Source: Sulfitobacter guttiformis (GTDB lineage: Bacteria; Pseudomonadota; Alphaproteobacteria; Rhodobacterales; Rhodobacteraceae). Taken from it: 64,000 nucleotides of DNA. Where the stretch lies: positions 1,148,317-1,212,316 of the forward strand of contig NZ_RAQK01000002.1 of the NCBI RefSeq assembly GCF_003610455.1. Reading direction: 5' to 3'. Made by a program: the position numbers and the translations under genes. Shown one piece after another: positions 1 to 9,326 of this stretch (positions are counted from its first letter, which is position 1; the number at the start of each line of letters is the position of its first letter). The notes under the pieces are model-generated. The model ran no database searches, had not been told where the DNA came from, and worked only from the letters and a program-made list of their open reading frames with translations.

Positions 1-2
1 GC

Positions 3-647
3 TGTACCGGCAACGGCAATGTGTTCAGGCTCAGCCAGCCTGACGTTTTCTCGCAGGTGCGCGCAGGCGGCGGTGTTACAGGCGCCGTTGCACACAGTTT
101 CTGGTCCGAGTTCTTTAACCGCCATCCTTTCGATTATGTCCGCGATATCGAATATGACGAACGTGACAGCCATACGATCAATCATGGCCGATTTCATACA
201 ATGACGGGCTATGGACTGAAGAACCAGATGACGCCCTCAGACGTGGATCTGTTCGCCACACTGAGCAATCTTTGTATGCGCTTTGATCTTAATTATGGCA
301 TGCTGCACACCTGCACCCTCGACAGTATGGGCCACCGGTTTTTTCATGATTGTCAGGAAATGGACCATGCCTGCTTTGTGATGGATGAAATGCTTGCGCC
401 GTTTATTCCGAAATGGCGCGCCGCAGGATATGAAGTAATTGTCACTGCGGATCATGGGCAGGACGCCCGCGGCCATCATGGCGGGCGCGATCCCTTACAG
501 CAGGAAGCAGCGCTTTATTACTTTGGTGATGCCGAAGGGCCGGATGAGGACTACGTCATTGACCAGCTTCAGTTGGCTCCGACTATTTTAAGCCGTTTGG
601 GCGCCCCCGTGCCTGATACAATGAAGGCGGGAAGTTTTCTGCGCTAG
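3..647 (+). CDS. Alkaline phosphatase family / type I phosphodiesterase-like protein, 5' partial
   Basis: The reading frame is open from the window edge, so the true start lies upstream; a GTG at 21 is only an internal candidate. Visible protein is about 214 residues. It carries the C-terminal half of an alkaline-phosphatase-superfamily fold: 'TADHG' followed by 'ARGHHGG' is the typical Asp-His plus His metal-binding segment of the type I phosphodiesterase/nucleotide pyrophosphatase family. The earlier segment 'LDSMGHRFFHD' resembles the second metal-binding stretch. These enzymes hydrolyse phosphomonoesters or phosphodiesters with two divalent metals. The substrate cannot be told from this fragment. 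The gene converges with the esterase gene that follows, leaving only 3 bases between the stop codons. Confidence 0.75.
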   Translation, partial: CTGNGNVFRLSQPDVFSQVRAGGGVTGAVAHSFWSEFFNRHPFDYVRDIEYDERDSHTINHGRFHTMTGYGLKNQMTPSDVDLFATLSNLCMRFDLNYGMLHTCTLDSMGHRFFHDCQEMDHACFVMDEMLAPFIPKWRAAGYEVIVTADHGQDARGHHGGRDPLQQEAALYYFGDAEGPDEDYVIDQLQLAPTILSRLGAPVPDTMKAGSFLR

Positions 648-650
648 GCC

Positions 651-1589
651 TCAGTAAGGCCAAGCCCCACCGACAATCGCGGCTGTAGCATCCGCCACAC
701 GGTCAAAGAATGCAGCGCCCCGCTTGCTCATGGTGCGTGCGCGCAGGCAGCCATGTACCAGCCCCGCCTCGTTGAACCACACGGCCTTTCCACCCGCCGC
801 GATAATGGCATCACGGTAGCTTTCGCCATCACTCGCCAATGGATCGCATTGCGCCGTGACGATAACTGTCGGCGGAAGTCCTGTGAAATCACTGTCATGC
901 AGCGGCGCATAGCGGGGATCGCCCTTGGGCGGTGGCGTACCTCCGGTTCGGATAGTCTGGTAAAAAAGCATGTCACGCGTTGTAAGCTCGGGCGCATTCG
1001 CATGCTCGACATAACTTCCTTTGGTAGGATCACCGCCCAAACCAGGATAGATAAGCATCTGACCTGCGACCTGCCTTCTTGAGTGATGTGTGACCGCCGC
1101 AGCGAGGTTACCCCCCGCACTGTCTCCTGCCACGAAAACAAGACCATCAAACGCATTCACAATCGCATCAAACGCCGCTTTTGCATCATTGTAGCACTGC
1201 GGAAAAACCGCTTCGGGCGCTAGCCGGTAATCAACAGAGATCACGCGCACCCCTGCCCGCGCGCACAACTCGGCGCAGACATCGTCATGGCTGTGCAATC
1301 CCCCAACGACAAAGCCACCACCGTGATAGTAGATCAGCGTCGCCGTGTGGGGGCCAATCTCATATCTGCGGCAGTTTACGCCGCCGTGCGCCTCGTCCCA
1401 TGTCTGTACACCCGCAGGGCGACCAGTATGAAAAGCCGCACACATCCGGTCATAGACAGCGCGCTGTTCGGCAATGCTCAGATCAACCGCATTCGGGGGA
1501 TAAAATGTGGCACCCTTAGCAATATAAGCCCGCACCTCGTCATCGAGGAGCAGGCCATAGTCAGGTGAATGGCTCAAGCAGCATCCCAC
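651..1589 (-). CDS. Alpha/beta hydrolase (hormone-sensitive-lipase type esterase)
   Basis: 312 residues from a GTG start. The oxyanion-hole motif HGGGF and the nucleophile elbow GDSAGG identify the HSL (family IV) esterase/lipase group. The DYRLAPE segment between them is also typical, and a C-terminal LVHG supplies the probable catalytic His. Such enzymes hydrolyse short- to medium-chain carboxyl esters in the cytoplasm; no signal peptide is visible. The start overlaps the end of the upstream acyl-CoA ligase gene by 16 bases, which indicates co-transcription. The pair would release an acid from an ester and activate it to the CoA thioester. No strong Shine-Dalgarno precedes the GTG, so translation may depend on coupling. 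Confidence 0.85.
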   Translation of the reverse strand: MGCCLSHSPDYGLLLDDEVRAYIAKGATFYPPNAVDLSIAEQRAVYDRMCAAFHTGRPAGVQTWDEAHGGVNCRRYEIGPHTATLIYYHGGGFVVGGLHSHDDVCAELCARAGVRVISVDYRLAPEAVFPQCYNDAKAAFDAIVNAFDGLVFVAGDSAGGNLAAAVTHHSRRQVAGQMLIYPGLGGDPTKGSYVEHANAPELTTRDMLFYQTIRTGGTPPPKGDPRYAPLHDSDFTGLPPTVIVTAQCDPLASDGESYRDAIIAAGGKAVWFNEAGLVHGCLRARTMSKRGAAFFDRVADATAAIVGGAWPY

Positions 1590-3451
1590 TGGTTGATAAA
1601 GCCACCCAGAACCTCGCCCACGGCGGAAGCATCAGCGCCGTTCATAGCGATAATCGCGACGAGCCCACGCTTTTTATCGTCGATCACATGATCAACCCGT
1701 GCAGCAACGCCTGCCTTACCCAGCGCTTCGTCATAAACGCGGGTAATCGCGAGGCGGCGCAGATCGGGCTTGAAGATCTTGCCAACCGCGGTCTTGGGCA
1801 GCTCATCCATGATGGTGATATTTTTGGGCTGCGCGGCACGTTCCTTAACCTTCGAATTGCTGAAAGCCATCAGCTCCTCAGTCGTGACAGAGGCACCGGC
1901 GACCAACTCTACATAGGCGCAAGGCACTTCACCCGCATGGGCATCAGGCTGGCCAATCGCACCTGCGAATGCTACCGCCTCATGTCCCAACAGCGCCTCT
2001 TCGATTTCGGCAGGATCAATGTTATGGCCACCGCGAATGATCAGATCCTTCGCACGGCCCGTGATCCAGATATAGCCATCACTATCCTTGCGCCCCAGAT
2101 CGCCTGTGCGCAGGAACTCCCCGTGATGGAACAAGTCCTTGTTCTTGTCCGCCTCGGTGTAGGTGTGGCCCGCAAAAACACCCGGACTGGAAATGCAAAT
2201 CTCTCCCACTTCGTCGGTTGCAGCATCAACAGGGCCGTTTGGTGTATTGTTAATGATGCGCACGCGGGTATAGGGAAATTCGACCCCGACAGAGCCTACC
2301 TTCTTGATCCCGTCCGCAGGATTGCCTGAAACGATGCAGGTCGCTTCGGTCAGGCCGTAGCCTTCCAGAATTTCAACACCGGTGGCCTTCTCGAAACGGC
2401 GGAACAGCTCCATCGGGAGCGGGGCAGAGCCGCTGAAAGTGCTTTTTACCGTGCTGATATCAGCGTCCACAGGCCGCTGCATCATTGCGGAAATTGCCGT
2501 TGGCACCCCGATTATAAAGCTGATTTTCCAGCGCTCTACCAGCTTCCAGATGTTGTCGAATACACCCTCGCCACGGTAGCCCTGAGGCGTGGGGAAGACA
2601 GTATGCGCGCCGGCAGTCAAAGCCCCCATCAGGATAACGTGACAGGCAAAAACGTGGAACAGTGGCAGCGGACATAGAATGTTGTCAGTCTCGTCGAGCA
2701 AGATAGTTTTTCCAACCCAGCCGTTGTAAATCATCCCCGAATATTTGTGCTGGGCAACCTTGGGCATACCAGTGGTGCCGCCAGTATGAAAATAGCATGC
2801 GACACGGTCAATCTGGGGGTCTTCGAACTGCAACTTGGTCGGTTGCTTGGCCATCTCAGCGTTGAAATTCTTGTAGGTCGCCTGATTTTTGATTGTCAGT
2901 TTGGGCCGTATCAGCGGCACGATGATCTTTTTGAGACCGGTAAGGTAACGGTGCAGATCGACCTCGAGTACCGTCTTCACATTCGGCGCCAGCGCCACCG
3001 CCTCTGCGGTTTTATCAGCGACATCCGTCTTTGGGAACGGGCGCAGAGTAACCACGACCTTTGCATTCGTCTCCCGGAGGATAGAGCCGATCTGCTCGGC
3101 GTCCAGCAGCGGGTTTATCGGATTTACAATGCCCGCAATCGACCCGCCAAACAGGGTAATCGCGGTTTCCATGGCATTAGGCAGCACAAAGGCAACAACA
3201 TCATCGGGACCGATGCCGAGACTGCGAAACAGATTGGCGGCTTGCACGGACTTATCATGCAGTTCCTGCCATGTCAGCGTCTCGGCAGGGTCTTTGGGCC
3301 CTGAGAACAGCTGATAGCTGATGGCGTTGCGCTTCGGAAATTTGGATGTGGTATCGGCCAGCAGACTATAGAGTGTCTTGTGCACATCGCGGTCTTCCCA
3401 CGTGCTTTGAGCCTCGATAGCGTCACGGTCGATTATTCCAGAAAATCCCAT
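1574..3451 (-). CDS. Acyl-CoA synthetase (AMP-forming)
   Basis: 625 residues. I chose the ATG at 3451 because GGGGAGGA lies just upstream, whereas the longer frame to 3538 has an implausible N-terminus. ANL-superfamily motifs are clear: the phosphate loop 'HTGGTTGMPK', the 'GYGLTEA' aromatic/ATP motif, the hinge 'TGRAKDLIIRGG', and 'PKTAVGKIFK' with the catalytic C-terminal lysine. The enzyme should convert a carboxylic acid, ATP and CoA to acyl-CoA, AMP and pyrophosphate. Chain length is not deducible. It heads a two-gene operon with the esterase. The length fits the 600-650 residue fatty-acyl-CoA ligases of Rhodobacterales. Confidence 0.9.
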   Translation of the reverse strand: MGFSGIIDRDAIEAQSTWEDRDVHKTLYSLLADTTSKFPKRNAISYQLFSGPKDPAETLTWQELHDKSVQAANLFRSLGIGPDDVVAFVLPNAMETAITLFGGSIAGIVNPINPLLDAEQIGSILRETNAKVVVTLRPFPKTDVADKTAEAVALAPNVKTVLEVDLHRYLTGLKKIIVPLIRPKLTIKNQATYKNFNAEMAKQPTKLQFEDPQIDRVACYFHTGGTTGMPKVAQHKYSGMIYNGWVGKTILLDETDNILCPLPLFHVFACHVILMGALTAGAHTVFPTPQGYRGEGVFDNIWKLVERWKISFIIGVPTAISAMMQRPVDADISTVKSTFSGSAPLPMELFRRFEKATGVEILEGYGLTEATCIVSGNPADGIKKVGSVGVEFPYTRVRIINNTPNGPVDAATDEVGEICISSPGVFAGHTYTEADKNKDLFHHGEFLRTGDLGRKDSDGYIWITGRAKDLIIRGGHNIDPAEIEEALLGHEAVAFAGAIGQPDAHAGEVPCAYVELVAGASVTTEELMAFSNSKVKERAAQPKNITIMDELPKTAVGKIFKPDLRRLAITRVYDEALGKAGVAARVDHVIDDKKRGLVAIIAMNGADASAVGEVLGGFINQWDAA

Positions 3452-3631
3452 GTGTCGTCCTCCCCTGTGCTGCCACTTTTTGTGACATGCGTAATTTGTC
3501 AAATGACGATGAACCGCTTGCGAATGAATTTCAAGCAAACCATCACATTAGACGTAGCGTTATGGGCGTCCCTGCCCAAACGTCAATTAACTAAAAGGGA
3601 TATGAGGGCATCCCGCTCGTGCAGGAAGGGG

Positions 3632-3661
3632 CTGCACACCGGGTTTCTCACCGGAGTGCAG
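3632..3661 (-). terminator. Terminator-like hairpin after the LysM gene
   Basis: CTGCACACCGG at 3632-3642 faces CCGGAGTGCAG at 3651-3661, an 11-bp stem with one mismatch and an 8-nt loop. It lies 9 bases beyond the stop codon of the BON-LysM gene. There is no strong T-run after it on the minus strand, so termination efficiency is uncertain. Confidence 0.45.
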
Positions 3662-3670
3662 CAGACTGAG

Positions 3671-4102
3671 TTAGACCGCAGGAATGCGCAGTACCTGACC
3701 GGGATAGATTTTATCGGGATGCGTCAGCATCGGCTTGTTAGCCTCGAAAATCTTCTCGTAATGTGCGCCATTTCCAAGTGTCTTGGCGGAAATCGCCCAG
3801 AGAGTGTCACCCTTCTCAACGGTGTGGAACGTAGGCTCGCCCTCACCACCTGTCACATCGTCCTCGACCTGCGCCACGCCTTCGACATTGCCTACGGCAA
3901 GGATGACTTTTTCTCGCATTTCTTGTGAGGCGGCTTTTCCGGTAACGGTGACTTTGTCTCCCACAACCTTGATGTCCAAACCTTCGGCATCAAGGCCCAG
4001 CTCTTTTAGTTCGTCCTGCAATGCGGCGCCGGAAACTTCGGCATCATCACCACCGCCGAACACTTTTTTGCCGGCATCTTTTACGAAACTCCACAGACCC
4101 AT
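3671..4102 (-). CDS. BON-LysM domain protein (YgaU/LysM-BON family)
   Basis: 143 residues starting at the ATG at 4102, which has AAGGAG 9 bases upstream; the longer frame to 4156 lacks support. The N-terminus 'MGLWSFVKDAGKKVFG' is typical of the family. A BON domain occupies about residues 35-85 ('DIKVVGDKVTVTGKAASQE'). A LysM peptidoglycan/chitin-binding domain occupies about 92-141 ('HTVEKGDTLWAISAKTLGN' to 'YPGQVLRIP'). E. coli YgaU (Kbp) of the same layout is a cytoplasmic potassium-binding protein; whether this one binds K+ is inference. It seems monocistronic, with a hairpin directly downstream. Confidence 0.85.
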   Translation of the reverse strand: MGLWSFVKDAGKKVFGGGDDAEVSGAALQDELKELGLDAEGLDIKVVGDKVTVTGKAASQEMREKVILAVGNVEGVAQVEDDVTGGEGEPTFHTVEKGDTLWAISAKTLGNGAHYEKIFEANKPMLTHPDKIYPGQVLRIPAV

Positions 4103-4174
4103 TTTAATACTCCTTGAATGGATTGGTTTATGTGCAGAGTCTTTTACCCCCCGCACTCATTGCGCAAGAGGGAA

Positions 4175-5977
4175 TTATTCAGCCGCAATGCCATCGGTAA
4201 ATTGCAAGCGGGCCAACCGTGCGTAAAGCCCACCTTTAGCCACCAGCGCATCATGGGTGCCGGTATCGACAATATGTCCGGCTTCTAGCACCACGATACG
4301 GTCTGCTTTTTTTACGGTTGCCAGACGGTGCGCAACGATCAGTGTTGTGCGGCCAGCGCTCAATTCCTCAACCGCTGCCTGCACCGCACGCTCGCTTTCG
4401 GCATCTAGCGCACTCGTAGCCTCGTCCAGCAAAAGCACAGGGGCCGCGCGCAAAATGGCGCGGGCAATCGCTATGCGCTGCTTCTGGCCACCCGACAGCA
4501 TCACACCCCTCTCTCCCAGATAGCTGTCATACCCTTCTGGAAGTGCTGCAATGAAATCATGTGCGGCGGCAGCGCGCGCTGCGGTTTCGATTTCGGCATC
4601 GGTCGCTTCGGGACGACCAAAGCGAATGTTTTCGCGGGCGGAAGCGGCAAAGATAACAGGGTCCTGTGGAACCAGCGCGATTTCGCGGCGAAAGGCATCT
4701 CGGGACAGATCACGAAGATCCACACCGTCAAAGGTGATGCGCCCTGACTGCGGATCATAGAAGCGCAATATCATCTGGATAATTGTTGTTTTACCCGCAC
4801 CCGAGGGACCGACAAAGGCTACGGTTTCTCCCGGCTTAATCTCGAGCGTAATCCCGTCCAATGCTGCCGTTTCGGGCCGCGCCGGATACCGGAAGCTGAC
4901 ATTCTCGAAGCGGATATGTCCCTGAACCGGCTGAGCGAGAATTTGCGCAGCGGCAGGATCGTTCACGGGGTCCTGTGTTTCCAACAGGTCAACCAAACGC
5001 TCGGTAGCTCCCGCAGCACGCTGTAGCTCTGACCAGATTTCCGACAGGGCGGCAACGGCGCCTGCAACCATTACAGCATAGATCAGGAACTGGATCAGCG
5101 CGCCCACAGTCATTACCTCTGCACGCACATCGCGCGCACCGATCCACAACACGCCGACCACGCCAGAAAACACGAGAAAAATCACAATCGACGTCAGATA
5201 GGCCCGCGTACGGATACGCCTGCGCGCGGCCTCGAACGAATTTTCGGTCATATCTGCAAACTGCTTGCGGCTCGCACTCTCGTGGGTGAAGGCCTGTACC
5301 GTTTGTACCGCACTCAAACTCTCGGAGGCATTGCCGGACGAGGCCGCGATCCAGTCCTGATTCTCGCGGCTAATCACCCGAAGACGGCGACCCAGCACCA
5401 GAATTGGAACAACCACCAGCGGCACAATCAGTAAAACCAGTCCCGCCAGCTTGGCCGAGGTCAGCAACATCAGGATCAAACCGCCAACAAATGTTAGAAA
5501 ATTTCGCAACGCAATCGAGATACTCGAACCGATGACACTCAGAATCAAGGTGGTGTCGGTGGTAATCCTGCTCAAAACTTCACCGGTCATGATCCGCTCG
5601 TAGAACACGGGGCTCATCGAGATTACGCGATCAAACGTGGCCTTGCGGATGTCTGCGACCACTCTCTCTCCCAGCCGCGTCACCAGCGCGTAGCGCAGCG
5701 CAGAGCCGATAGCCAACAGACCTGCAATCGCCAATGCGGCTATGAAATACTGATCCAACAGCGCTTCTTCACCCACATTGAAGGTGTCGATTACGCGGCG
5801 GACGGCAAGCGGCAGCGCGAGAGAAATCATCGCAGTGGCCACCAATGCGGTCAAAGCTGCGGCCATTAGAATGCGATAAGGTCGCAGAAACGGAACAAGT
5901 GCGCGTAATGCCCCGATCTGGCGCGAGGTCGCGCGTTCTTCGGTGGCCGAGGGAGGGGGCGTGGAAGCATCCGCCAT
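4175..5977 (-). CDS. ABC exporter half-transporter (fused TMD-NBD, MsbA/LmrA type)
   Basis: 600 residues. The first ~330 form a six-helix type I exporter membrane domain, starting after a short Ser/Thr/Pro cytoplasmic tail. The C-terminal ATPase shows Walker A 'GPSGAGKTT', the signature 'LSGGQKQR', Walker B 'VLLLDEATSALD' and the switch 'AHR'. It should work as a homodimer in the inner membrane and export a lipid or hydrophobic compound. The family includes MsbA and the multidrug exporter LmrA, and the substrate is not evident. It is transcribed alone, about 90 bp from tRNA-Gly. Confidence 0.9.
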   Translation of the reverse strand: MADASTPPPSATEERATSRQIGALRALVPFLRPYRILMAAALTALVATAMISLALPLAVRRVIDTFNVGEEALLDQYFIAALAIAGLLAIGSALRYALVTRLGERVVADIRKATFDRVISMSPVFYERIMTGEVLSRITTDTTLILSVIGSSISIALRNFLTFVGGLILMLLTSAKLAGLVLLIVPLVVVPILVLGRRLRVISRENQDWIAASSGNASESLSAVQTVQAFTHESASRKQFADMTENSFEAARRRIRTRAYLTSIVIFLVFSGVVGVLWIGARDVRAEVMTVGALIQFLIYAVMVAGAVAALSEIWSELQRAAGATERLVDLLETQDPVNDPAAAQILAQPVQGHIRFENVSFRYPARPETAALDGITLEIKPGETVAFVGPSGAGKTTIIQMILRFYDPQSGRITFDGVDLRDLSRDAFRREIALVPQDPVIFAASARENIRFGRPEATDAEIETAARAAAAHDFIAALPEGYDSYLGERGVMLSGGQKQRIAIARAILRAAPVLLLDEATSALDAESERAVQAAVEELSAGRTTLIVAHRLATVKKADRIVVLEAGHIVDTGTHDALVAKGGLYARLARLQFTDGIAAE

Positions 5978-6070
5978 GCGCTGTCCTTTACAAAATCTTG
6001 CACCGCTTAGTGGCGCGCAGACTGCGCAGGGTCAAGCGCTGCACTGTCGCATCAGTCTTGGGGAAGTTTT

Positions 6071-6145
6071 TGGAGCGGGCGGAGGGAATCGAACCCTCAT
6101 CTTCAGTTTGGAAAACTGAGGTCTTAACCATTACACAACGCCCGC
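6071..6145 (-). tRNA. tRNA-Gly (anticodon UCC)
   Basis: On the minus strand the acceptor GCGGGCG pairs with CGCCCGC, followed by discriminator T and an encoded CCA (6071-6073). The anticodon stem TCAGT/ACTGA encloses the loop TTTCCAA, giving anticodon TCC. The T-arm is GAGGG-TTCGATT-CCCTC. Length is 75 nt with CCA. All stems pair, so the gene looks functional. Confidence 0.95.
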
Positions 6146-6217
6146 GCTGATGCTTGGGTATGACATCACCGGCGGAGCGTCAAGATGGAGCGACGTTAGA
6201 TTTGCACGGAATTTATC

Positions 6218-6958
6218 CTATCTTCCGACAACCTGCCCCAGCAGACCCGGTACGGCGGCGCTCAAACCGGTTTTGCGCGCCAGTTGCCAGCCCAGCACCT
6301 GATTGCTTGACAGGCACGGCAGGCCTGTTGCGGCCTCGATGCGTCCGATCACATCAAGCGTCCGCAAGTTTGTACAGGAAAGAAATACGCCCTGATTCTC
6401 GCCCTGCGCAGCCAGATCACAGGCTGCCTCGAGAATGGAATCGGCGGAAATACGAACAACACTTGCTTCGTCCGCTTCCTCGAAACTGCCGAAAGCCTGC
6501 GTCTCGATGCCCGCAACGCCTAACGCGGCGCGCAGGCGATCCGATACATCCGCCGTGTAGGGCGATAAAAATGCCAACCGCTTTAGATGGAGCACCCTGC
6601 ACGCTGCAATTAACGCACTCAGCGGATCCGCGACATGCGCAGTCTGCACCCCCGCCCCGATCAGTTGCGCGACCTGAAGAGAGCCAATCTGCGCCGAGGC
6701 CGATGTACAGCCGTAGCCTACAGCGGCATAGGGCAGCGCCTGAGGTAAAAGACCCGCAGCACCGGTCAAATGGGCCGACATGGCGCGCAGGCTGTCGGGG
6801 GTGACCTGCGGCGCGCTTGGGACGCGGCTCACATAGAGCGGCACACCAGCAGGCAGAATACGGCGCAGATCGCCCTCAATCGTCTCGTCGGTTTGCAAGA
6901 CGATCAAACCCAATGGTGGCGGCCCGTCCGGCACCCGGGTATAAGAATAACGCGTCAC
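6218..6958 (-). CDS. Asp/Glu racemase superfamily protein (maleate isomerase / EutA-like)
   Basis: 246 residues from a GTG start that overlaps the stop of the M24 gene (GTGA), so it is translationally coupled. Two cysteine sites typical of the Asp/Glu racemase, maleate isomerase and arylmalonate decarboxylase superfamily are present: 'GYGCTSAS' in the N-terminal half and 'LSCTNLRT' in the C-terminal half. Members use paired cysteines for proton abstraction or double-bond isomerisation. Closest by arrangement is EutA of ectoine degradation, which sits with a PLP dehydratase and an M24-type hydrolase. It is the last gene of a three-gene operon. The reaction here is not proven. Confidence 0.75.
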   Translation of the reverse strand: MTRYSYTRVPDGPPPLGLIVLQTDETIEGDLRRILPAGVPLYVSRVPSAPQVTPDSLRAMSAHLTGAAGLLPQALPYAAVGYGCTSASAQIGSLQVAQLIGAGVQTAHVADPLSALIAACRVLHLKRLAFLSPYTADVSDRLRAALGVAGIETQAFGSFEEADEASVVRISADSILEAACDLAAQGENQGVFLSCTNLRTLDVIGRIEAATGLPCLSSNQVLGWQLARKTGLSAAVPGLLGQVVGR

Positions 6959-8097
6959 AGGATCACGATCTCGCGCCCTGCGCGCGGGGACAGAAAGCGC
7001 GGCGCACCATTCGTGATTACGATATTTTCCTCATGCACCATCATCCTGCCCTCACCCGTTGTAATCCCCGGCTCGAGTGTGATGACCATGCCCGCCTCCA
7101 GCACCGTATGATCCGCGGGGACAAGTGAAAGCCCTTCGGTCAATTGCATGCCCAAGCCGTGCCCAAGTCGCCCCGCATCAGAGCCAACACCGCCCCCTGT
7201 TACAATCAGGTCCATCGCGCGAAAAAGCTGTGCGGCAGTCGTGCCCGGCCGTGCAATATCTGCAGCCGCATCGACCGCATCAATAAGACGTGCATGGGCC
7301 GACTGCGTCTGTGCAGAAGCGGGGCCTACACTGAAATTCCTGTCGAAATCACTGAAATAGCCGTCGCGTACAAGGCCCGTGTCGAGCATCAGCACATCAC
7401 CCCAAGCCAGTGGCACATCACTGGCAGGCGAAATCACATCGCCGTACCCTCCCTGCGCCGATGCCCCTGCCAGATAGGGCACCCAGTCGGCTCCCTCCTC
7501 AAGGCACATGCGCTGAAAGTCACGGAAAACCCGTGAGAGTGCGACGCCCTGTGCCGCAATCTCTGGCACGCGGGCAAATGCGCGGCCCGCAATGGCGCAG
7601 GCTTCAGCGATTTTTTCAATTTCAACCTTTGATTTGACAGCACGCAAACGGGCCACGATGCCGGCCTCACTTTGCACCGTGCCATGTAACCCCGCCTGCA
7701 CCCGCCCCCAATCGGCCAATGGCATGCGCAGATGGCTCTCATATCCCATGGGCGTACCGATGGTAGCTGACCCAAGTTCGTTAAGCGTCTCCATGAGCAG
7801 ACTGACGCCATCATCGGTCAAATCAGGTGCGCGCCATGTGCGGATGTCGTCGATCCACGTCTGGCCCATCAGCGCTGCACCAATGGCAGGTATCACAGCT
7901 ACGGGCTTACCCTCGGCGGGCAGAACCAGAAACCACGGACGTGAGGGGCTCTCCCAAAATCTGGTAAGGAACCCGCTGAAGTAGCGAACATCGGCCTCGG
8001 TTGTAAGCAAGATTGCATCGAGGTTTGCGGCCTGCATGAGCGCTTGGGCACGGCGGGTCCGCGCTTCGTATTCCGTCTGCGCAAAACCGCGTTGCAT
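6955..8097 (-). CDS. M24 family metallohydrolase (Xaa-Pro aminopeptidase / ectoine-hydrolase-like)
   Basis: 380 residues; the ATG at 8097 overlaps the stop of the preceding lyase gene (TGATG), and the longer frame upstream is rejected. An N-terminal creatinase/prolidase domain (about 1-150) precedes the pita-bread M24 domain. The expected metal ligands are visible: Asp239 ('LDTG'), Asp250/252 ('SDFDRNF'), His313 ('GHGLGM'), Glu342 ('LEPGI') and Glu356/357 ('HEENI'). Such proteins are dipeptidases or amidohydrolases such as creatinase and ectoine hydrolase. The operon partners (PLP lyase, racemase-like) suggest it opens an amide or ring before amino-acid breakdown. The substrate is inference only. 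Confidence 0.85.
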   Translation of the reverse strand: MQRGFAQTEYEARTRRAQALMQAANLDAILLTTEADVRYFSGFLTRFWESPSRPWFLVLPAEGKPVAVIPAIGAALMGQTWIDDIRTWRAPDLTDDGVSLLMETLNELGSATIGTPMGYESHLRMPLADWGRVQAGLHGTVQSEAGIVARLRAVKSKVEIEKIAEACAIAGRAFARVPEIAAQGVALSRVFRDFQRMCLEEGADWVPYLAGASAQGGYGDVISPASDVPLAWGDVLMLDTGLVRDGYFSDFDRNFSVGPASAQTQSAHARLIDAVDAAADIARPGTTAAQLFRAMDLIVTGGGVGSDAGRLGHGLGMQLTEGLSLVPADHTVLEAGMVITLEPGITTGEGRMMVHEENIVITNGAPRFLSPRAGREIVIL

Positions 8098-9134
8098 CAC
8101 GCTGGGCCTTCGCTCAGCACGCAGAAAATCCGCGATTGTGCGGTAACGTCCAATTCCTCGCGCTGCGCTTCGCTCAATGCCATCAGCGCCGATACTCCCG
8201 CAGCACCCGAAGGCGAGGATCCTAAGCCTGCAACCATACACAGACCAGCGCCCGCATGCCCTTCCGACTCCGAGATGAGCGCGAAAGCATCGGCGTCCCG
8301 TGCCAGCCCCCTGAGCGCGACGAGCGACGGCATCTTACAATCAAGGCGGCCCATCTCCGATACCGGGCCCGTACTCTCGACCGCTCTTCCGGCCTGGACA
8401 GAGCCATACAACGCCGCGGCAGCTTCCGGCTCAACAACAATAATGCGCGGGCCATCCCCCCATGCCTGACGCGCCAATGCAGCACATGCGCAAGCCAGAC
8501 CGCCCACACCCGCTTGCAAGAATATATGCGTGGGGACTTCGGGCAGTTGTTCGATCGCCTCGGCCATCAGCACTGTATAACCCTCCATCAAGCGGTGAGG
8601 CCGCTCGGTGTAACCGTGCCATGATCCGTCCGAGAGCAGGTCCCATCCATTAACTTCCGCTGCTTTACCTGCCGCAAGAAGGCTTTGTTCATAGGTCTCG
8701 CCCTCGCGGATCACCTTTGCCCCTTGTTCCCCAAGCCGTGCGGCGAAAGTTTCGGGCACAGTCTGCGCAATATAGACCACCGATGATGCCCCGAATGCCG
8801 TAGCACCCGCAGCAACCGACATGCCATGATTGCCAGCGCTTGCGGTTACGTAGGTGCGTGCCGTTATATCGCCCTCCTGCGCGTCGCTGGCGATAACATA
8901 TGCCGCCCCCAGCGCTTTGAAGCTGCCAAGGCCCATGCGCCCGCGCTCATCCTTGATCCAGACGTCTCTGACGCCTGCTTCGGTGGCGATAGCCGTTGCC
9001 GCGTGCAGCGGTGTGACCGCTGCCACGGGACAGCGCGCCACCAGTGCCTGCGCGCGCGCTGCGTCCTCGGAAGGCATCGGGATGTCATCAAGACCGACAA
9101 GCGGCGAAGGGCGGGTGGTGTGTAAAATTTCCAT
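8097..9134 (-). CDS. PLP-dependent lyase, diaminopropionate ammonia-lyase / threonine dehydratase-like
   Basis: 345 residues with start at the ATG at 9134 ('MEILHTTRPSPLVG'); the frame extends upstream to 9314 but without coding character or a ribosome site. It is a fold-type II PLP enzyme: 'GLGSFKALGAAY' supplies the PLP lysine (about Lys73), 'SAGNHG' at 99-104 binds the cofactor carboxylate, and 'QAGVGGLA' is the phosphate loop. The KDE...GLGSFK context is that of 2,3-diaminopropionate ammonia-lyases rather than classical threonine deaminase (S-x-K-x-R-G). Expected chemistry is alpha,beta-elimination of ammonia. It is the first gene of a tight operon with the M24 hydrolase and the racemase-like gene. 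Confidence 0.8.
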   Translation of the reverse strand: MEILHTTRPSPLVGLDDIPMPSEDAARAQALVARCPVAAVTPLHAATAIATEAGVRDVWIKDERGRMGLGSFKALGAAYVIASDAQEGDITARTYVTASAGNHGMSVAAGATAFGASSVVYIAQTVPETFAARLGEQGAKVIREGETYEQSLLAAGKAAEVNGWDLLSDGSWHGYTERPHRLMEGYTVLMAEAIEQLPEVPTHIFLQAGVGGLACACAALARQAWGDGPRIIVVEPEAAAALYGSVQAGRAVESTGPVSEMGRLDCKMPSLVALRGLARDADAFALISESEGHAGAGLCMVAGLGSSPSGAAGVSALMALSEAQREELDVTAQSRIFCVLSEGPA

Positions 9135-9326
9135 GACTGCAGCGTGAGGGCCAAGCCGCACTTGCGTCAAGGATTTTTGCAGCACCTTCCCCCAAAGGAA
9201 CGGCGGATAGCGACAATCCGGAGCATCGCCCGCCTTTGCCCGGACTAAAGCACTGTCACAAATGCAAGTCGGGCAAGGATAAATGCGCAAGAACAGAGGG
9301 CGAAGAAATGCCATCTGTCAACTTTC

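Noticed and set aside
6154..6804. 216-residue plus-strand frame opposite the racemase-like gene
   Set aside because: It is the antisense shadow of a well-supported gene and starts right at the tRNA; no features of its own.
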